Positions 46,081 through 57,997 are shown, counted from the first letter of the stretch. The stretch is 64,000 nt of DNA from Chrysemys picta bellii (GCF_011386835.1 NC_088794.1:69264434-69328433), one strand, 5' to 3'. Made by a program: numbers and translations. Notes: generated from the letters alone by a model not told the origin.

Positions 46081-47303
46081 AAGCCACACTTGTTGCTATA
46101 TTTCTAAGCATGCATAGGTGTAGAGAACTGGGAGCTTGGGGCTAAACCCCTACCCCTCCCTCTCCCCAAATCTAGGGATTGCATTAATAAAGAGAAAACT
46201 GAGTTTATAACAGTTGTCTAGGCCCCAGTATGAGATTATATACTGTCATAGTTGTGTGCATAGCTGTGGCTTTTGAGCACCCTCGAGGGCATATATGGGA
46301 ATAATATTGGTAATGTTATGGCAGTTTGAGGAAAGTTCTACATAGTGATACAACCCTCAAAGGAAGCTGCGGTGTGCATAGAGATATTTTGCAAAATATA
46401 TGGCATAACAGTCATGAACCATTATTGTATACGAGAAGGGAGTCACATTTAAATGTTTCGCAATAGGCTAATGAGACGCGAACACAGAAACAGAGAGAAT
46501 GTTCCCTTAGCTAGTGTTTTGGCCAGGAGCCCTCTAATGGCCCCACTGAGTAGGAGTTTGCTACAATGGCTTTGTTAGCTAACAGAAGTTATCACTCTCG
46601 GGTGGTGAGGATTTGCTAGGTTTTATCCCCTAGGATGTGCTAGAGAAAGTCATTTTTGGATCAACCCCAGTGATGCATTCAATGAAAATTAAGTTTAAAA
46701 AAAAAAGTAAGTTTTGCTACTGTGCTGCCTGGGCAGATTGCTCAATAAAAAGCTAGAGTTGCATTAGTGCCCCTTATCTGTATTTGCAAGCTGTTCACAA
46801 ATCGCTAGCTGAATGATATAGGAGTTTCATAAATATTCACTACATTTGTATTGAAAAAAGTCATAGTAGTTGCTAACCAAATTTATAGCAACTATTTTCT
46901 CTGAAAGCATCATTTTCAACAGCAAAAATAAATGTAGGAAAAGCTTTTTGATAAAGGATAGCAGACCTGGTGCCAAACTATCAGCTTTGTTCACAAACCA
47001 GCAAACACTCCAATATGCTGCTATTCAAAGTCTATCAAGTCATTCAAACATTTTAATAAAAAATCATTTTCTTGTCCCTATTTTGCATGCTTAAGCTAAT
47101 TTGCCTAAAACAGAAAAAGTGATATGAGTGAAATGCAAATGATAAACTATAAATCTGTCTTTCCTGCTCTCTCTCTCCAGGGGATTGGAAACTCATTGTT
47201 GCTGGCTAAAAGCTCAAACACATTACAATTTCTTTGGCTGGTTGCTGCTGTTTGGTTTAGATTGAAATACATAGTTCAGGCAGGAAAGCAAGTTGCAGGG
47301 AAC
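46081..47303. other. Unassigned stretch
   Basis: Nothing recognised. Confidence 0.35.
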
Positions 47304-47577
47304 TTAGGGCTTGTCTATACTTACGTGCTGGTTTGGCGGCATGCAATCGAACTTCTGGGTTCGATTTATCGCGTCTTGTTTGGATGCGATAAATCGAACC
47401 CAGAAGTGCTCCCCGTCGACTCCGGTAATAGTACACGGAGTCGACGGGGGAGCCTGCCTGCCGTGTCTGGACCGCGGTAAGTTCGAACTAAGGTACGTCG
47501 ACTTCAGCTACGTTATTCACGTAGCTGAAGTTGCGTACCTTAGTTCGAATTGGGGGGTTAGTGTAGACCAGGCCTTA
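47304..47577. mobile_element. Complete hairpin-rich MITE with TTA target duplication, inverted
   Basis: The element is 47307-47574 with exact TTA on each side. Ends: gggcttgtctatact and agtgtagaccaggcc. Inside are three hairpins: cttctgggttcgatttatcg / cgataaatcgaacccagaag (47352-47406), ccgtcgactccg / cggagtcgacgg, and cttcagctacg / cgtagctgaag. Orientation is opposite to the 23.1-kb copy. Confidence 0.85.
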
Positions 47578-47810
47578 GTCAAAGCAATACTTCTCCCATG
47601 TTTATTATGAAGCACCTTTAAATGCTATCAATCAGATCACTTGATCTGTCGCTTGAGGTACTTAGCAACATTCAAGTTGTCCAGGAGAGCACTTTACAAT
47701 ACATGTGGGAGATAAGAAGAGGTTCAGTTATAAACTAAACATTTTCCCAAAGAAAGTCACACAAAATTTGTCTGGCTTTGGGTTTTCCTACAGACACAGA
47801 ACCATATCAT

Positions 47811-47884
47811 CAGCTGGTGCAAATCAGTGTAGCTCCATTGAGGTCAATAGTGCTACATATATACACCAGCTGAGGATCCGGCCT
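47811..47884. repeat. 'cagctggtgtaaat' palindrome
   Basis: cagctggtgcaaatcagtgt pairs with tgctacatatatacaccagctg; the centre is ccattgaggtcaat. Confidence 0.65.
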
Positions 47885-49597
47885 GCAATATCCAGAAAAT
47901 ATCCACAGAAGGATCCACAAAAGCTTTGAGTGATCCTGAGTCAAAGTTAGCCTTTAAACTTTTTAAAAACTTTTGAATACTTTGTTGTATTCTGATATAG
48001 ATTTTTGTTCTCTTCCCATTTTAGTGGGTCAAACCTTTAAACTGTTGTCTGCTAACAGCTTTACATGTGTACATGATGGGCGTGATATTCATCAGTATGT
48101 TCAGATGGGCACGCACTTCAGAGCTTGCACGCGTACCTGTTTATTTATTGTGTGCATCTTCTAGACTAATACATCCCCTTACTTCAACAGGCAGCTTTGC
48201 ATGTACATAGAGTTACGTATTATCATAATACATAATCTCATGCAATGTATTGCATTTTCCTAATAAAACAAGTTATTTTTATATATTTGAATGATACAAA
48301 GTAGGGTGAAAATCAGAAAAAACTCTGTTTGTAAAACCTATGATATTTTCACTAAAAATTGGTTTAAACTGAAAATGAAGAGCCTTACTCATTCTGTAGG
48401 CATGACCTCCATTTCTTGTTCATAGGTGTGTTTTAATACAGGCAAATGCAAAGTTACATATTTTGTTCAAATGGGCCCAGCTTACCAAGTGATCCAGATT
48501 GTTCCATATGACTGCCCTGTCCACCAGTCTGTCATTCCTAAGTGCTAGCAGCAGTGATTATACATTTAGTTTTATGAAGTGGCATAACTGAGCTTAATAC
48601 CGCTTGAGTCAAATATGCAGTAAATTTAAATGTGAGGATTCTATATAATCCATCATTAAGACCTTCTTGGGATTGCTAACATCCATCAGACTAAGGTGCT
48701 TGTAATACTATTTGAAGAGAAAAGTGTTGTCCTTCACATGCATAAATGGACTGATTAGGTCAGGCAGGCATCTCTTTAGAGTTTGCTTGTTTGGTTTTAT
48801 TTTGGGGGGGAAGATGGTGGGTTTTTTTTTAATTGATCTACTACAAAAATCCAATGCATGCTCTCTATTGCTGCTTTATGCTATCTGCCAAGCCAACAAA
48901 CAAATATAGCCACACACACAAAAAAAAAGTAGCAGCATGTGAAATATGAGTTTTCCCAAAATATCCCAGAGACAGAAGGTTAAATTCATCTTTGAGGCAA
49001 AGGGCCAGCTCAAGGGCATCTGCACCATTTACCACTATTCTTAGGGGCTGGGCAAGAAGCTATACCAACATGCCTGCATACCCCAAAAGAACTGCAGAAA
49101 GGGTCTCAGGCTAAGCCTGCATACCCAGTGGATTTATTCTTATGCAGATCCGGTGACCCCAAACATAGCATCCAAGTAGCAAGGAATGACAGATGCCAAT
49201 CTATGGGCTGGATTAGCAGATGCAAGGATATAGCAGCCCCCCCAGCCCGAGATTGGATTGGGATGTGGATAGAGTCCATTTACAGCCCGACTGGCCAATG
49301 TTTAAGGGGTCGGGGGGGGGAGAAGGGGTCTGTTCCTATAGCACAAAAAGTGCTACAAGTAAATATAAATTAAGACAGAATTTTCAAGGGTAAACTTGGC
49401 AGATATGCAATCTGAATTAGATATAGAAGAATTTTAAGTAGGTATATTTAAAGCTAGGGCTTAATTCACTGTATGGAAACATTAATAAATCAACTGGAGT
49501 AAGCACTGAGTAAGTTCTTTAGGATTTGTTCCTATAATTATCTTACACTTGTATAGTGCCGTCCATCCAGAAAGCACTTTGTTGACACTACATTTTG
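47885..49597. other. Unassigned stretch
   Basis: No gene. A 10-G run lies at about 49311-49321. Confidence 0.35.
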
Positions 49598-49670
49598 GGC
49601 CAGACCCTCAGCTGGTGTAAATCAGTGTAGATCCATCGAAGCCACTGATTTACACTGACTGAAGAGCTGG
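49598..49670. repeat. 'cagctggtgtaaat' palindrome
   Basis: ctcagctggtgtaaatcagt pairs with actgatttacactgactgaag around gatccatcgaagc. Confidence 0.7.
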
Positions 49671-50130
49671 TCAATTATCACCAACTCCTCAGTTAAAGCT
49701 ATTTGGTTCCAGTTATTCTACAGTGTAAAATACAAATCTGGCTCTAGATTCACATTTCCTGCCCTGATTCCTCTCCCTGTCTGAATTCAGGGATGTTCAG
49801 CTATGGGGTTTAGCTCAAGAGAAAAATTTACAAGGTCTTGATCATATCACTGATGGTTAGCTTAATAGCTTTTGATATCAAAATTGAGAAGAGTCTAAAG
49901 ACACTAAAAAAAAGCCCTCTCTGAAGGAGAAAATAAAGCTGTGGGGTGAAAGAAGAGTCATCATCTGCTATTCCAACAATGCTTCCAGTATCTACCATAA
50001 AGGGGGAGGCTTGACATTTTGGCCAGTGTGTTTGTTTGAGTAATTTGTGTTTCTTCCTGTTCTAGAAGATCTGCTCTAGGTTTCCCTGAGTAGCTTGACT
50101 GTTAGATCAGCAATTCCTTTTCTCTAGTTT
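49671..50130. other. Unassigned stretch
   Basis: Nothing recognised. Confidence 0.35.
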
Positions 50131-50323
50131 TTAGGGTTTATCTACATGGGCAATTTTTATGGAATGGCTATTCCTAATTAATTCCAAAGTAGATTAAGGT
50201 AATTCAGATTCAGAAACACTTATTCTGAAATAAGTGCATTCACACACAGCTACTCGAGTTGTAAATAGGAATATCTATTCTATCTTAATCCAAATTAATA
50301 TCTTAGTGCAAACAAGCACTTAG
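50131..50323. mobile_element. Probable MITE (gggtttatctaca termini)
   Basis: The left end ttagggtttatctacatggg and right end tgcaaacaagcacttag are weak inverted repeats. The interior has complementary ttattctgaaataag-type words. A fragment of the same kind is near 18385. Confidence 0.42.
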
Positions 50324-50579
50324 ACTGGGCTGCTTAGTGCACTTGAACAAATTATGCTCTGAAATATGTAGAAAGGTGACTCAGTGGTGAAGTGGAATAA
50401 AGTGACAATGACATGTGGCCTAGCTGTATTCAAAAAGGCATCTGGGAGGTAAAAGGCTCATGAAAAATCCAGGTGACAGTCAGAGAGTAGTCTCAATAGA
50501 AATGTAAAAGGGAAATCCTGATCGGAGGGACGATGGTATGCTATGCAGGGTGTAATGGAGAGTTAATTGCCCCCCACTC

Positions 50580-50700
50580 ATTCTTTATTATTTACTATTT
50601 GTGTTGCAGTAGTGCCTAATCTAGAGCCCCATTGTGCTAGATGCTGTACAAAGTCTCTGCCCTGAAACACTTGCAATCTATGTATAAGACTATAGGCAAG
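50580..50700 (-). repeat. Ancient LINE 3'-end repeat
   Basis: gagccccattgtgctagatg, ctgtacaaagtctctgccc, acacttgcaatctatgtata follow a widespread vertebrate repeat in reverse orientation. Confidence 0.6.
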
Positions 50701-50765
50701 AGGGAGATCCAAGAGATCAGTGAAGCACAATGAAAGAAAATACCGGTTATTAGTAGTATCCAAGG

Positions 50766-51426
50766 TGTGACACTGTAGAAAAAGAAAGATGACCATGTTT
50801 ATATTAATGTATTACCACTGATGTACAAATGCTGTTTTGGTGAAATGTGTATCATTGTATATGAAGTTATGAAACTTTGCTATGTTTGGGATACACAAAC
50901 ATGTTTATGTTTCTAGGTAACACCCACAAGACCTATTTACATCAAGACCAGCCAGCCATGAGTCTATAGGCCATTAAGGAGAATCAACTCTTTCAGTGGG
51001 CCCCTCCCAAGGGCACCTCATATTGCACATGGACAATGGAGGCTCACTGATTCAGCAGGGCACAGAGAACATGTGATCCAAGACTCCATATTTGACCCAT
51101 GCACATGTTCTGAGGGTATAAATGGAGCCTTACACCTTGTCTCTTTCCGGCTCCACAGCTCTGGACTGTGTTTTCTAACCAAGGAAGTTTTGAACATTGA
51201 ACTGAGGACCCCAGATCTTTTGGGAAAGCTAGCAGATTTAACATCACTGCTATTATCCTGATCTACAGACTCTGAAATCAACTGTAATGCATATGACTCA
51301 ATTTTAAGCTTTTAACAACTTGTATACATATTAATAAACCTTTAGTTCACTAAAGAATTGGTTGCATCCTGAAGTACATATTGACCTGAGGTGAGCACCT
51401 GGTTCTTCAGAAGTGTGTTGGTGTCA
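50766..51426 (+). mobile_element. Solo-LTR-like element, plus strand
   Basis: It starts tgtgacactg and ends near gtgtca, with a TATA-like box (tataaat, 51117) and an AATAAA signal (51333). This is an LTR layout; no coding part is attached. Edges were set from the TG...CA rule and are approximate. Confidence 0.55.
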
Positions 51427-51499
51427 CTAGGCATAGCTACCAGGTGACTCGGGAGAGTGGAAGGCCAAAAGTGCCGATGAAGCTCTTCTGCTCTGGGCC

Positions 51500-52005
51500 T
51501 ACCTGAACCACAGTGACTCCATCTTGGGAACTCTCACCTACTTCTATGCTAACTGTTTACATGCTCTGAAGTAGGCTGAAGCAGAAATGTAATGTCAGCT
51601 TTTTAGCAGATGGCTGCAGTTTCACTCACACTAGCAGAAATAATAGAGATAAGGAACGAGGGAAAGGAGGGGTAGTTAGTTTGCAGGCATCTAATCCAAG
51701 GTCGCAAAGATTGAGAAAGTTTTCTCCCAAGCTTATGTAGAGTTTATTGTAACAGTTGTCTGGAAGGGAGGGGTAAGGGGGAACAGCCAGACAAAGAGAT
51801 GTATGTAAACAGTTTGGAGTATAAAAGGTAAAAGTTGTTTGTATTTGTTGCACTTGATTTGAGACATGCTGGTCTCCTAGTGCCATTTCAGAGCTTTGAA
51901 ATAAACTTGGCTTGCTTTCTCCCCTCGGTGTCTTTATTGGTGCCAAGCACACCGGGCAACGAACCCCTGTTTGCCATCTCGGGGCCCAGTTCTGGGCAGG
52001 CAACA
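51500..52005 (+). mobile_element. Second plus-strand LTR-like unit
   Basis: A TATA box (tataaaa, 51820) and an AATAAA (51900) 80 bases later are followed by cttggcttgctttctcccc and a GC-richer U5-like stretch ending ggcaggcaaca. The short R spacing resembles retroviral LTRs. It sits directly after the LTR-like unit at 50766. Start uncertain. Confidence 0.55.
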
Positions 52006-52789
52006 AGTGGAAATAAATTATTAAAACCATAATCAGATATCACAGAGATCTGATTTGTGTGGGTTGTGCATGAGGGACTGGAGGGCCTAAAGGGGACTGT
52101 CTGTGGCTTCATAACAACTAGCATACTATTTTGGAAGCACACTTTTGTTACTGGTTTGGTATTTGATCATAAGATTTCACCAGTCTGGGGTGCATGCCCT
52201 GTATTCTGGCAGTCTGACTTGAGACTGGCATTCTTATCGGTGTCCCATATCAGGCAGCTTGACATGGAGGCCAAAGCCTAAGAATTGGTGAGCACACAAC
52301 TCCTACTGAAGCAAAATAGGTCAGATATTGACATTTAAGTAGTTTTGCCTGAGAAAGGAATGAGAAAAATCAGAGTCTGGACCTCAGGATTTGGCCCAGT
52401 TAGAAACAAGGGTGCTCTGGAAGCACCTGGCAATTTGTAAGATTGGGCCCCAAATCTGCATCATGGCAGCGCTGATTTCCAGATGACAAATGTCTCCAGA
52501 TCATTCTAACTCCCTAAGGAGGGTAGCAGTGAAGTGGCAGAGAGGATAGGCTTTACAGCAAGGAGAAGCTGTCTGCACAACAGTGTAGTAATGTGATTGA
52601 GAGCTAAAAGATAGAGGCTATAAGAAATTGTGACATTACTCTTGTAACCTTAGTTGCATGACAAGCTTAAATATGCCCAAAATTGGGAGGAATAAAGCTT
52701 TTAAAAGTGTTCTATAAATTTCTACTTTAATTTCATATCTGAATCATTAATAGGCACCAGCCACTACATTTCTGAATTTCACAATTTGT
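52006..52789. other. Unassigned stretch
   Basis: Nothing recognised. Confidence 0.35.
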
Positions 52790-52895
52790 TCTGTACCACA
52801 TCATGAAATTGTCAGCCTTTTAGGGGCAAGAACCAGCTATTTGTTTGACACCGCTGTTGTGTTGTCTATCCATGGCATTATATAAATAACAGCAA
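52790..52895 (+). repeat. Ancient LINE 3'-end repeat
   Basis: attgtcagccttttaggggc, aagaaccagctatttg, then ggcattatataaataacag: the forward version of the repeat at 50580. Diverged. Confidence 0.45.
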
Positions 52896-53392
52896 TAATT
52901 AACACCATGGATGTGGAACTGGAAGGTAAAACAAATTGCCAAGACTAAATTCAAGTGCTGCAAATAAATAGTAATTGGTTCTGAAAGTTGAACCAAAAGT
53001 CAAGCTGAGATCTGTCAGAGCATTGCTTCAGGATAAATTAGACTAGAATCCTTCACATGAAGGGGAATATGAAAGATGATTTTGAAAACCATTTTTTCCT
53101 TAGTGATCTGTTGCCATTGATTGCAACTATTCTAATATACTAGACCTTGAAAACTCCCAGTGTGAAGTTAGATTCAGTTTATGATCGACAAATTTCCGAG
53201 AGGTCATATTTCTAATCCCCTTAACTGAAATTCTATTATAACTAATACCTCAAAGAATATTTTACCAAACAGCACTTATCTGGGCAATCACGGATCACTA
53301 GGGATCCTAGAAATCCATTTGTCACAGAAAAATATGGAGTGTGTGTTTTTATAGATAATCTTTAGTTTTTACATTTTGTGAAAATAAAATCA
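52896..53392. other. Unassigned stretch
   Basis: Nothing recognised. Confidence 0.35.
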
Positions 53393-53537
53393 TACAGTAG
53401 AACCTCATTTATCCAAACCTCCATTTTCCAGCTCTCTTATTAACTGAACTGGGGCTTGAGCTGTCAGCCACCTGGGGCTGAAGCTCTCCAGATTATCTGA
53501 ATATTTGATTATCCAATCTGGCCCAGGTTCCAGTGTA
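53393..53537. mobile_element. pogo/Tigger-like MITE
   Basis: TA-cagtagaacctcatttatcc at the left and ggttccagtg-TA at the right form inverted termini next to TA. The interior holds gattatctgaatatttgatt, the style of pogo-type elements. 141 bp. Confidence 0.65.
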
Positions 53538-53548
53538 TATCCATAAAA

Positions 53549-53582
<34 letters not shown>
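53549..53582. repeat. (CA)n microsatellite
   Basis: About 17 ca units. Confidence 0.95.
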
Positions 53583-53584
<2 letters not shown>

Positions 53585-53689
53585 ACTTTGTGGCTAGGGA
53601 AACCTAAAGTTCAGCATTTCATTTTAATAATGGAAAACAGATTTTTTTTATTTGAGAATGTTGGGGTTTTTTTAATCACAAAACTAGGA

Positions 53690-53805
53690 TCCCTGCTGAT
53701 CACTACAAGCAGCACCCCTTGTAGTTAGTGACTTGGGTTGGGAATCAAGAGGTTTGAGTTCTACAGGCTTCCTTTCTGACCCTGGGCTAGTCACTTAAAA
53801 GGGAC
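53690..53805 (-). repeat. MIR SINE, minus orientation, diverged
   Basis: gacttgggttgggaatcaag, aggtttgagttctacagg and ctgaccctgggctagtcact match a reversed MIR. Confidence 0.68.
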
Positions 53806-54479
53806 CCTGTCTATCTGAAAGCTATACTTCTATAGAAGAGACAGCTATGAATATTATAACTAAGAGTAGAGAAATATTTTCCCTACTTACTACTTTCAGG
53901 TTGTTCAGCCTGTACTTTTGAGAGCTTTTTGTGTATGGCTGATGATTACAGCAGGAAAGTTAATTTTGAAACAAACCCTCCCCAATTTGCTACCTTCAAA
54001 ATCACCATTGGCAGGGCACTATAAGGGAGTTTTGCACTGCCAATGTCCTAACTGTTCTCCTGCTATCTAGAAGACATGGAGCCTACTTTTCCATTACAGA
54101 ATGTTACCTTGCTTTCTGCCAGCATGTTTTAGATACAAAGCCATCCTAGATAGCCATAAGAGAATCAATTCAATGCAAGGGGGAAATCACCCAGTTGTGG
54201 TGAGTGAGCACAGTGGCTCTCCCCCATCACACACCCCAACCTGCACCTGGCATAAGGTTTCTTATCCTCTGTTGATTCCTGGCTGTTTTATTGGCCTCGG
54301 AAGGCCATTGGCAGTTGTGCAATTTAGAGCAGATGTGAACTATGTCTAGTACTAGTTTGGCATCCAACCAGCCCAATACTAATAAACAGGCTTTGTGCCC
54401 TCCCTCCTCAGTTGTGCCCTGTAGTCCTTAACCACAATAGAAGATTGGAACCATATCTTCTACAATTGTCAGTCTGGCA
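53806..54479. other. Unassigned stretch
   Basis: Nothing recognised. Confidence 0.35.
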
Positions 54480-54720
54480 TTGTAATCCTTTGCATTGCTA
54501 TAGAACTATCACTACTTTACAAACAGCAGCAAATAAAGCTTCACAACACCCTGTGAGTAGGATTATCTCCATTTATCAGTTGGAAAAATGGAGGCTCAGA
54601 GGGCTCACCCAAGCTAACATAAAAAGTCTGCTGCAGTGCTAGAGACAAAAAAACCCCACCTTACATCTGCTGATTTCCAGCTCCCTGCTTTAGGCACAAA
54701 GCCATTCTCAGTTCTTAAAG
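54480..54720 (+). repeat. MIR SINE, plus orientation
   Basis: acaccctgtgagtaggatta, tctccatttatcagttgg, aaaaatggaggctcagaggg, ctcacccaagctaac, then ctgatttccagctccctgc follow the MIR core. Confidence 0.72.
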
Positions 54721-55403
54721 AAGAACGCAATGAAAGATCTAAAACACACATTTTATAAAAAGGACAAAGAATATATTAATGCTTTTAATCAGATATACCA
54801 GGAAGCTAAATTGTATAAGAGACTCCCTCTACAGATAGTATTTTTACCTTGAATTGACTTAATGAACCATTTTGTTTTATCAATGGAACAGGCACGTGTA
54901 TCAGAACAAAACAAAGGAATATGTACACAGTGGCTTAACTATTCTGGTAATCAAAAGACGGTTCCTTTTGTAGCCTTTTTATTGTGTAAATTTAAAATGT
55001 TTTCCAATAATTTGAAAAGTGTTACCAGGCAAAATCAGGCAGCCTTTGCTCACAGCCCCATGCTTCCACATGGGACTGTCTTATCTTTCCTGTTATTACT
55101 ACAAATAGGATGTCTCCCAAATAAAGAAATCCAGCATAAAAAGATGCTTCATTACCCTGCATGGCAATAAATGCAAAATTTCCCTTGGGTGCTTGGGAAG
55201 CCAAAAGGTTTATCTCTATATCAAAACAGAACTGGAATTTTGTGAAACCTGATTAAAGAGAAGATTTTTCCTCCCTTGTGCTTCAAGATCTTTTGTTGTC
55301 GCTAACATTTTTAGGAACACTATATCTTTAAGGATGTTTCAATAAAGATGTCCTGGAAACTGCTGACAGTTTTCTGTTGCTAAGGAAATTATACATAAGT
55401 TGT
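54721..55403. other. Unassigned stretch
   Basis: Nothing recognised; 102-codon frame at 54862 has no motif. Confidence 0.35.
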
Positions 55404-55764
55404 TGTGACGTGTTTGGCCACAGAGACCCCCTTGGAACTCTTACCTGATGTGCTGGAATTACCTCTGAGCCCATTTTCCCTGCCAGCTTGGGACTCCAGA
55501 ACCCTGCCTTGTTGAGCCAGACATGATAGCCTGCTGCCACACAGACCCAGGTCTGGTCCACACCCCCAAAGCTGCAGACTTTAACCCCAAAACTGCTCAG
55601 CAGGACACCTATCTCCAGTACCTAGACACCCAGTTTCCAGTGGGATCCAAACCCCAAATAAATCCATTTTACTCTGTACAAAGCTGATACAGGGTAAACT
55701 CAAATTGTCTGCCCTCTATAACACAGAGAGATATGCACAACTGTTTGCTCCCCCAGGTATTAAT

Positions 55765-55921
55765 TGTAAAAAGCAACAGAGGGTCCTGTGGCACCTTTAA
55801 GACTAACAGAAGTATTGGAGCATAAGCTTTCGTGGGTGAATGCTCGCTTCATCAGACGTCTGATGGACCCTCTGTTGCTTTTTACAGATTCAGACTAACA
55901 CGGCTACCCCTCTGATACCAG
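55765..55921. mobile_element. Penelope-derived asymmetric foldback inserted in the LTR
   Basis: The left arm (tgtaaaaagcaacagagggt, cctgtggcacctttaag ... gcataagctttcgtgg) reads in reverse and the right arm (ggaccctctgttgctttt, acagattcagactaac, acggctacccctctgatacc) forward; a palindrome, catcagacgtctgatg, lies between. The right arm lacks most of the segment present in the left. The LTR words tattaat on either side appear duplicated. Confidence 0.72.
55818..55855 (-). ncRNA. Hammerhead-ribozyme-like core (minus strand)
   Basis: Reading minus from 55855: CTGATGA, extra A, a GCGAG...CCCAC stem with a mismatch, GAAA, GC-TTAT-GC, then TC. Core residues are intact. Helix II is weaker than in the 23.7-kb copy and stem I is not evident. 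Confidence 0.3.
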
Positions 55922-56712
55922 ATATTAATCGCTTATTCTGGGTTCATTAATAAACAAAAGTGATTTTATTAAGTATAAAAAGTAGGATTTAAGTGGTTTC
56001 AAGTAATAACAGACAGAACATAGTAAGTCACCAAGCAAAATAAAGCAAAAACATGCAAGTTTAAGCCTAATACATTAAGAATCCATTTATGAGTAAAATT
56101 CTCACCCTTAGAGATGTTCCCGTAAGCTTCTTTCACAGACTAGTCTCCTTCCTAGTCTGGGCCCAATCCTTTCCCCTGATACAGTTCTTGTTAGAGCCAG
56201 CTTAGCTGGTAACTAGGCGATTTCTCATGACTGGCAGCCCCCTTTGTCCACTGCTCCACCCCCTTTTATAGCTTTGGCACAAGGCAGGAATCCTTTGTCT
56301 CTCTGGTTCCCCACCCCTTCTTCTAAACAGAAAGCACCAGGTTTAAGATGGGATTCCAGTATCATGTGACATGGTCACATGTCACTTTAAGACCTCATTC
56401 TTCATTACCCACTTCACATACAAAGGAAGGCTTTCAGGTAAATAAACCCATTCACAACCAATTATCCTAGACAATGGAAGCCATCAAGATACTAAGCCAC
56501 CATTAATGGCCTTCACTTTGCATAATTACAATAGGACCTCAGAGTAATACTTCGTATTTCTAGTTTCAGATACAAGAATGATTATCCTATTTGTATGACT
56601 ATATTCAGTAGGTTATAACCTTTGTAATGATACCCTACAAGAGACCTTTTGCATAAAGCATATTCCAGTTACATCATATTCACATTCATAAAGCATATGG
56701 AGTGCAATGTCA

Positions 56713-56982
56713 GTCGTCTTCAGATAGTATTGATCTTTAATGAGACAAATATTGTTTCATGATGAAAAATTACATTTTTGCTAATATCATAAAGGCTACA
56801 ATGACCTTTCATGTACAACTGATGAATCAACTATTTATTACTATTTGCAGTGTTCATTCACGAGTGGCTTTGTTACAAGGGAAAATAGCTTGTTTTCTCA
56901 GAAGGAGTGAAAGGTCAGATCTTTGGTGTAGTAAAGTTATTTTTAATCAGTCCAAACCAGTTACACTCACAACTGGCAGGGA
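56713..56982. other. Unassigned stretch
   Basis: Nothing recognised. Confidence 0.3.
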
Positions 56983-56983
56983 T

Positions 56984-56990
56984 AGAAAAA

Positions 56991-57036
<46 letters not shown>
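56984..57036. repeat. A-run plus (AT)n microsatellite
   Basis: A run of about 14 A is followed by some 18 ta units; self-complementary. Confidence 0.95.
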
Positions 57037-57040
<4 letters not shown>

Positions 57041-57185
57041 AAGCAGCAGCAGCAAATTCACATGACTATGTAGTAGCCCTGGTAGATGACCCACTTTTAA
57101 GTCTTCTTCCATACTGACTCTTGCTGAAGGGAGGATTTAGGCTTCTTAATTCCCTCAATGTATCCCCCAGTCTCATTGGTCATCG

Positions 57186-57997
57186 TGTGACAGAGTCGGT
57201 AGCTCACCGCTGTGGCGCCTCCTCCTGGCCGCTTCGGGGAATTAGTTTTGCGCCAGTAGAGCGCCCTCTTTGGGTGGCGTTCCGCCTGTCTTCTCGCCTC
57301 TGTGGGGTGCACGGACTTGCGTTGCTCCCAACGTCGGCGTCCTCTTCCGGAGCACTGTCCTCCGACAGTGTCCCTTTTGCCTCTTCACACCCCCTTTCGG
57401 GGGGGGGGGTTAGACAACAGTCCCACACCCTCGAGTCCGATCCTCGCAGTCTAGGACCTGGTGTGGTTCTGACCGGCCGCTCCCTGCGGCCCGTGGCTGT
57501 GCGTGGGGTAGCACAGCAAACAAAGGGGGAAAAAGGAGGGGGGGGACTCAGGCCCGCCCACTACTCTGAGTCCCGGTCCAGAGGCCCTCGTATGACAGTC
57601 TCACTGTCTTCCTTCTCCTTCCTCCTCTGACTATCCCTCTGGACCGCTTCCCCAACAGCCCTTCACTACGCTAGGCCTCCTCCTCCCAGGCCTGCCGCCT
57701 AGCAGGCTATGGAGTAGGGCCTTCTCCCACTCGCTCAGGCTGGCCTGCACTGCGCTGTCCGTGGTGCTGGCCTCCCAGCTCTGGAGACACACCTTCCCCT
57801 CTGAAGGCCTGGGACAGACTGACTGCTCCTGCTCTGGGCAGCCTTTTATATGGCTAAGCCGGGCTCTGATTGGCTGGCTCCAATCTGCACTCTTATTGGC
57901 TCCCAGTAAGCCCTCTCCTGATTGGTTGGGCGGCTGCGCAGGCGCCTAGACCTGCTGCAGCCTACCCTCTCTGAGTGTGGGCAATCGCCCCACCACA
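57186..57997 (-). mobile_element. CpG-rich LTR-like element, minus strand
   Basis: It runs from tgtgacagagtc to caccaca, with atcg and atcc flanks (3 of 4). On the minus strand it has a TATA box (ccatataaaaggc, about 57853) with three upstream CCAAT boxes (complements of attgg at 57869, 57895 and 57921). The rest is very rich in C, G and CpG, unlike its AT-rich surroundings, which suggests a younger insertion. A polyadenylation signal was not found. Long open frames on both strands (up to 169 codons) are composition effects. Confidence 0.62.

Larger units (their letters stand above)
55404..56712 (-). mobile_element. Solo LTR, minus strand (family 1), carrying a Penelope insertion
   Basis: It runs from TGTGACG to ATGTCA and is flanked by gttgt (55399-55403) and gtcgt (56713-56717), a 4 of 5 match, as expected of an LTR target duplication. 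On the minus strand a TATA box (tataaaagggggtgg, near 56268) precedes an AATAAA signal (55970-55965) by about 295 bases, the same layout as the copy at 37104-38293. Bases 55765-55921 are a later insertion. The body is about 1.15 kb without the insertion. No gag, pol or env is attached. Confidence 0.8.

Noticed and set aside
57121..57630. 169-codon plus-strand frame
   Set aside because: It crosses the boundary and body of the CpG-rich LTR-like unit; Ser/Arg/Pro bias reflects composition.
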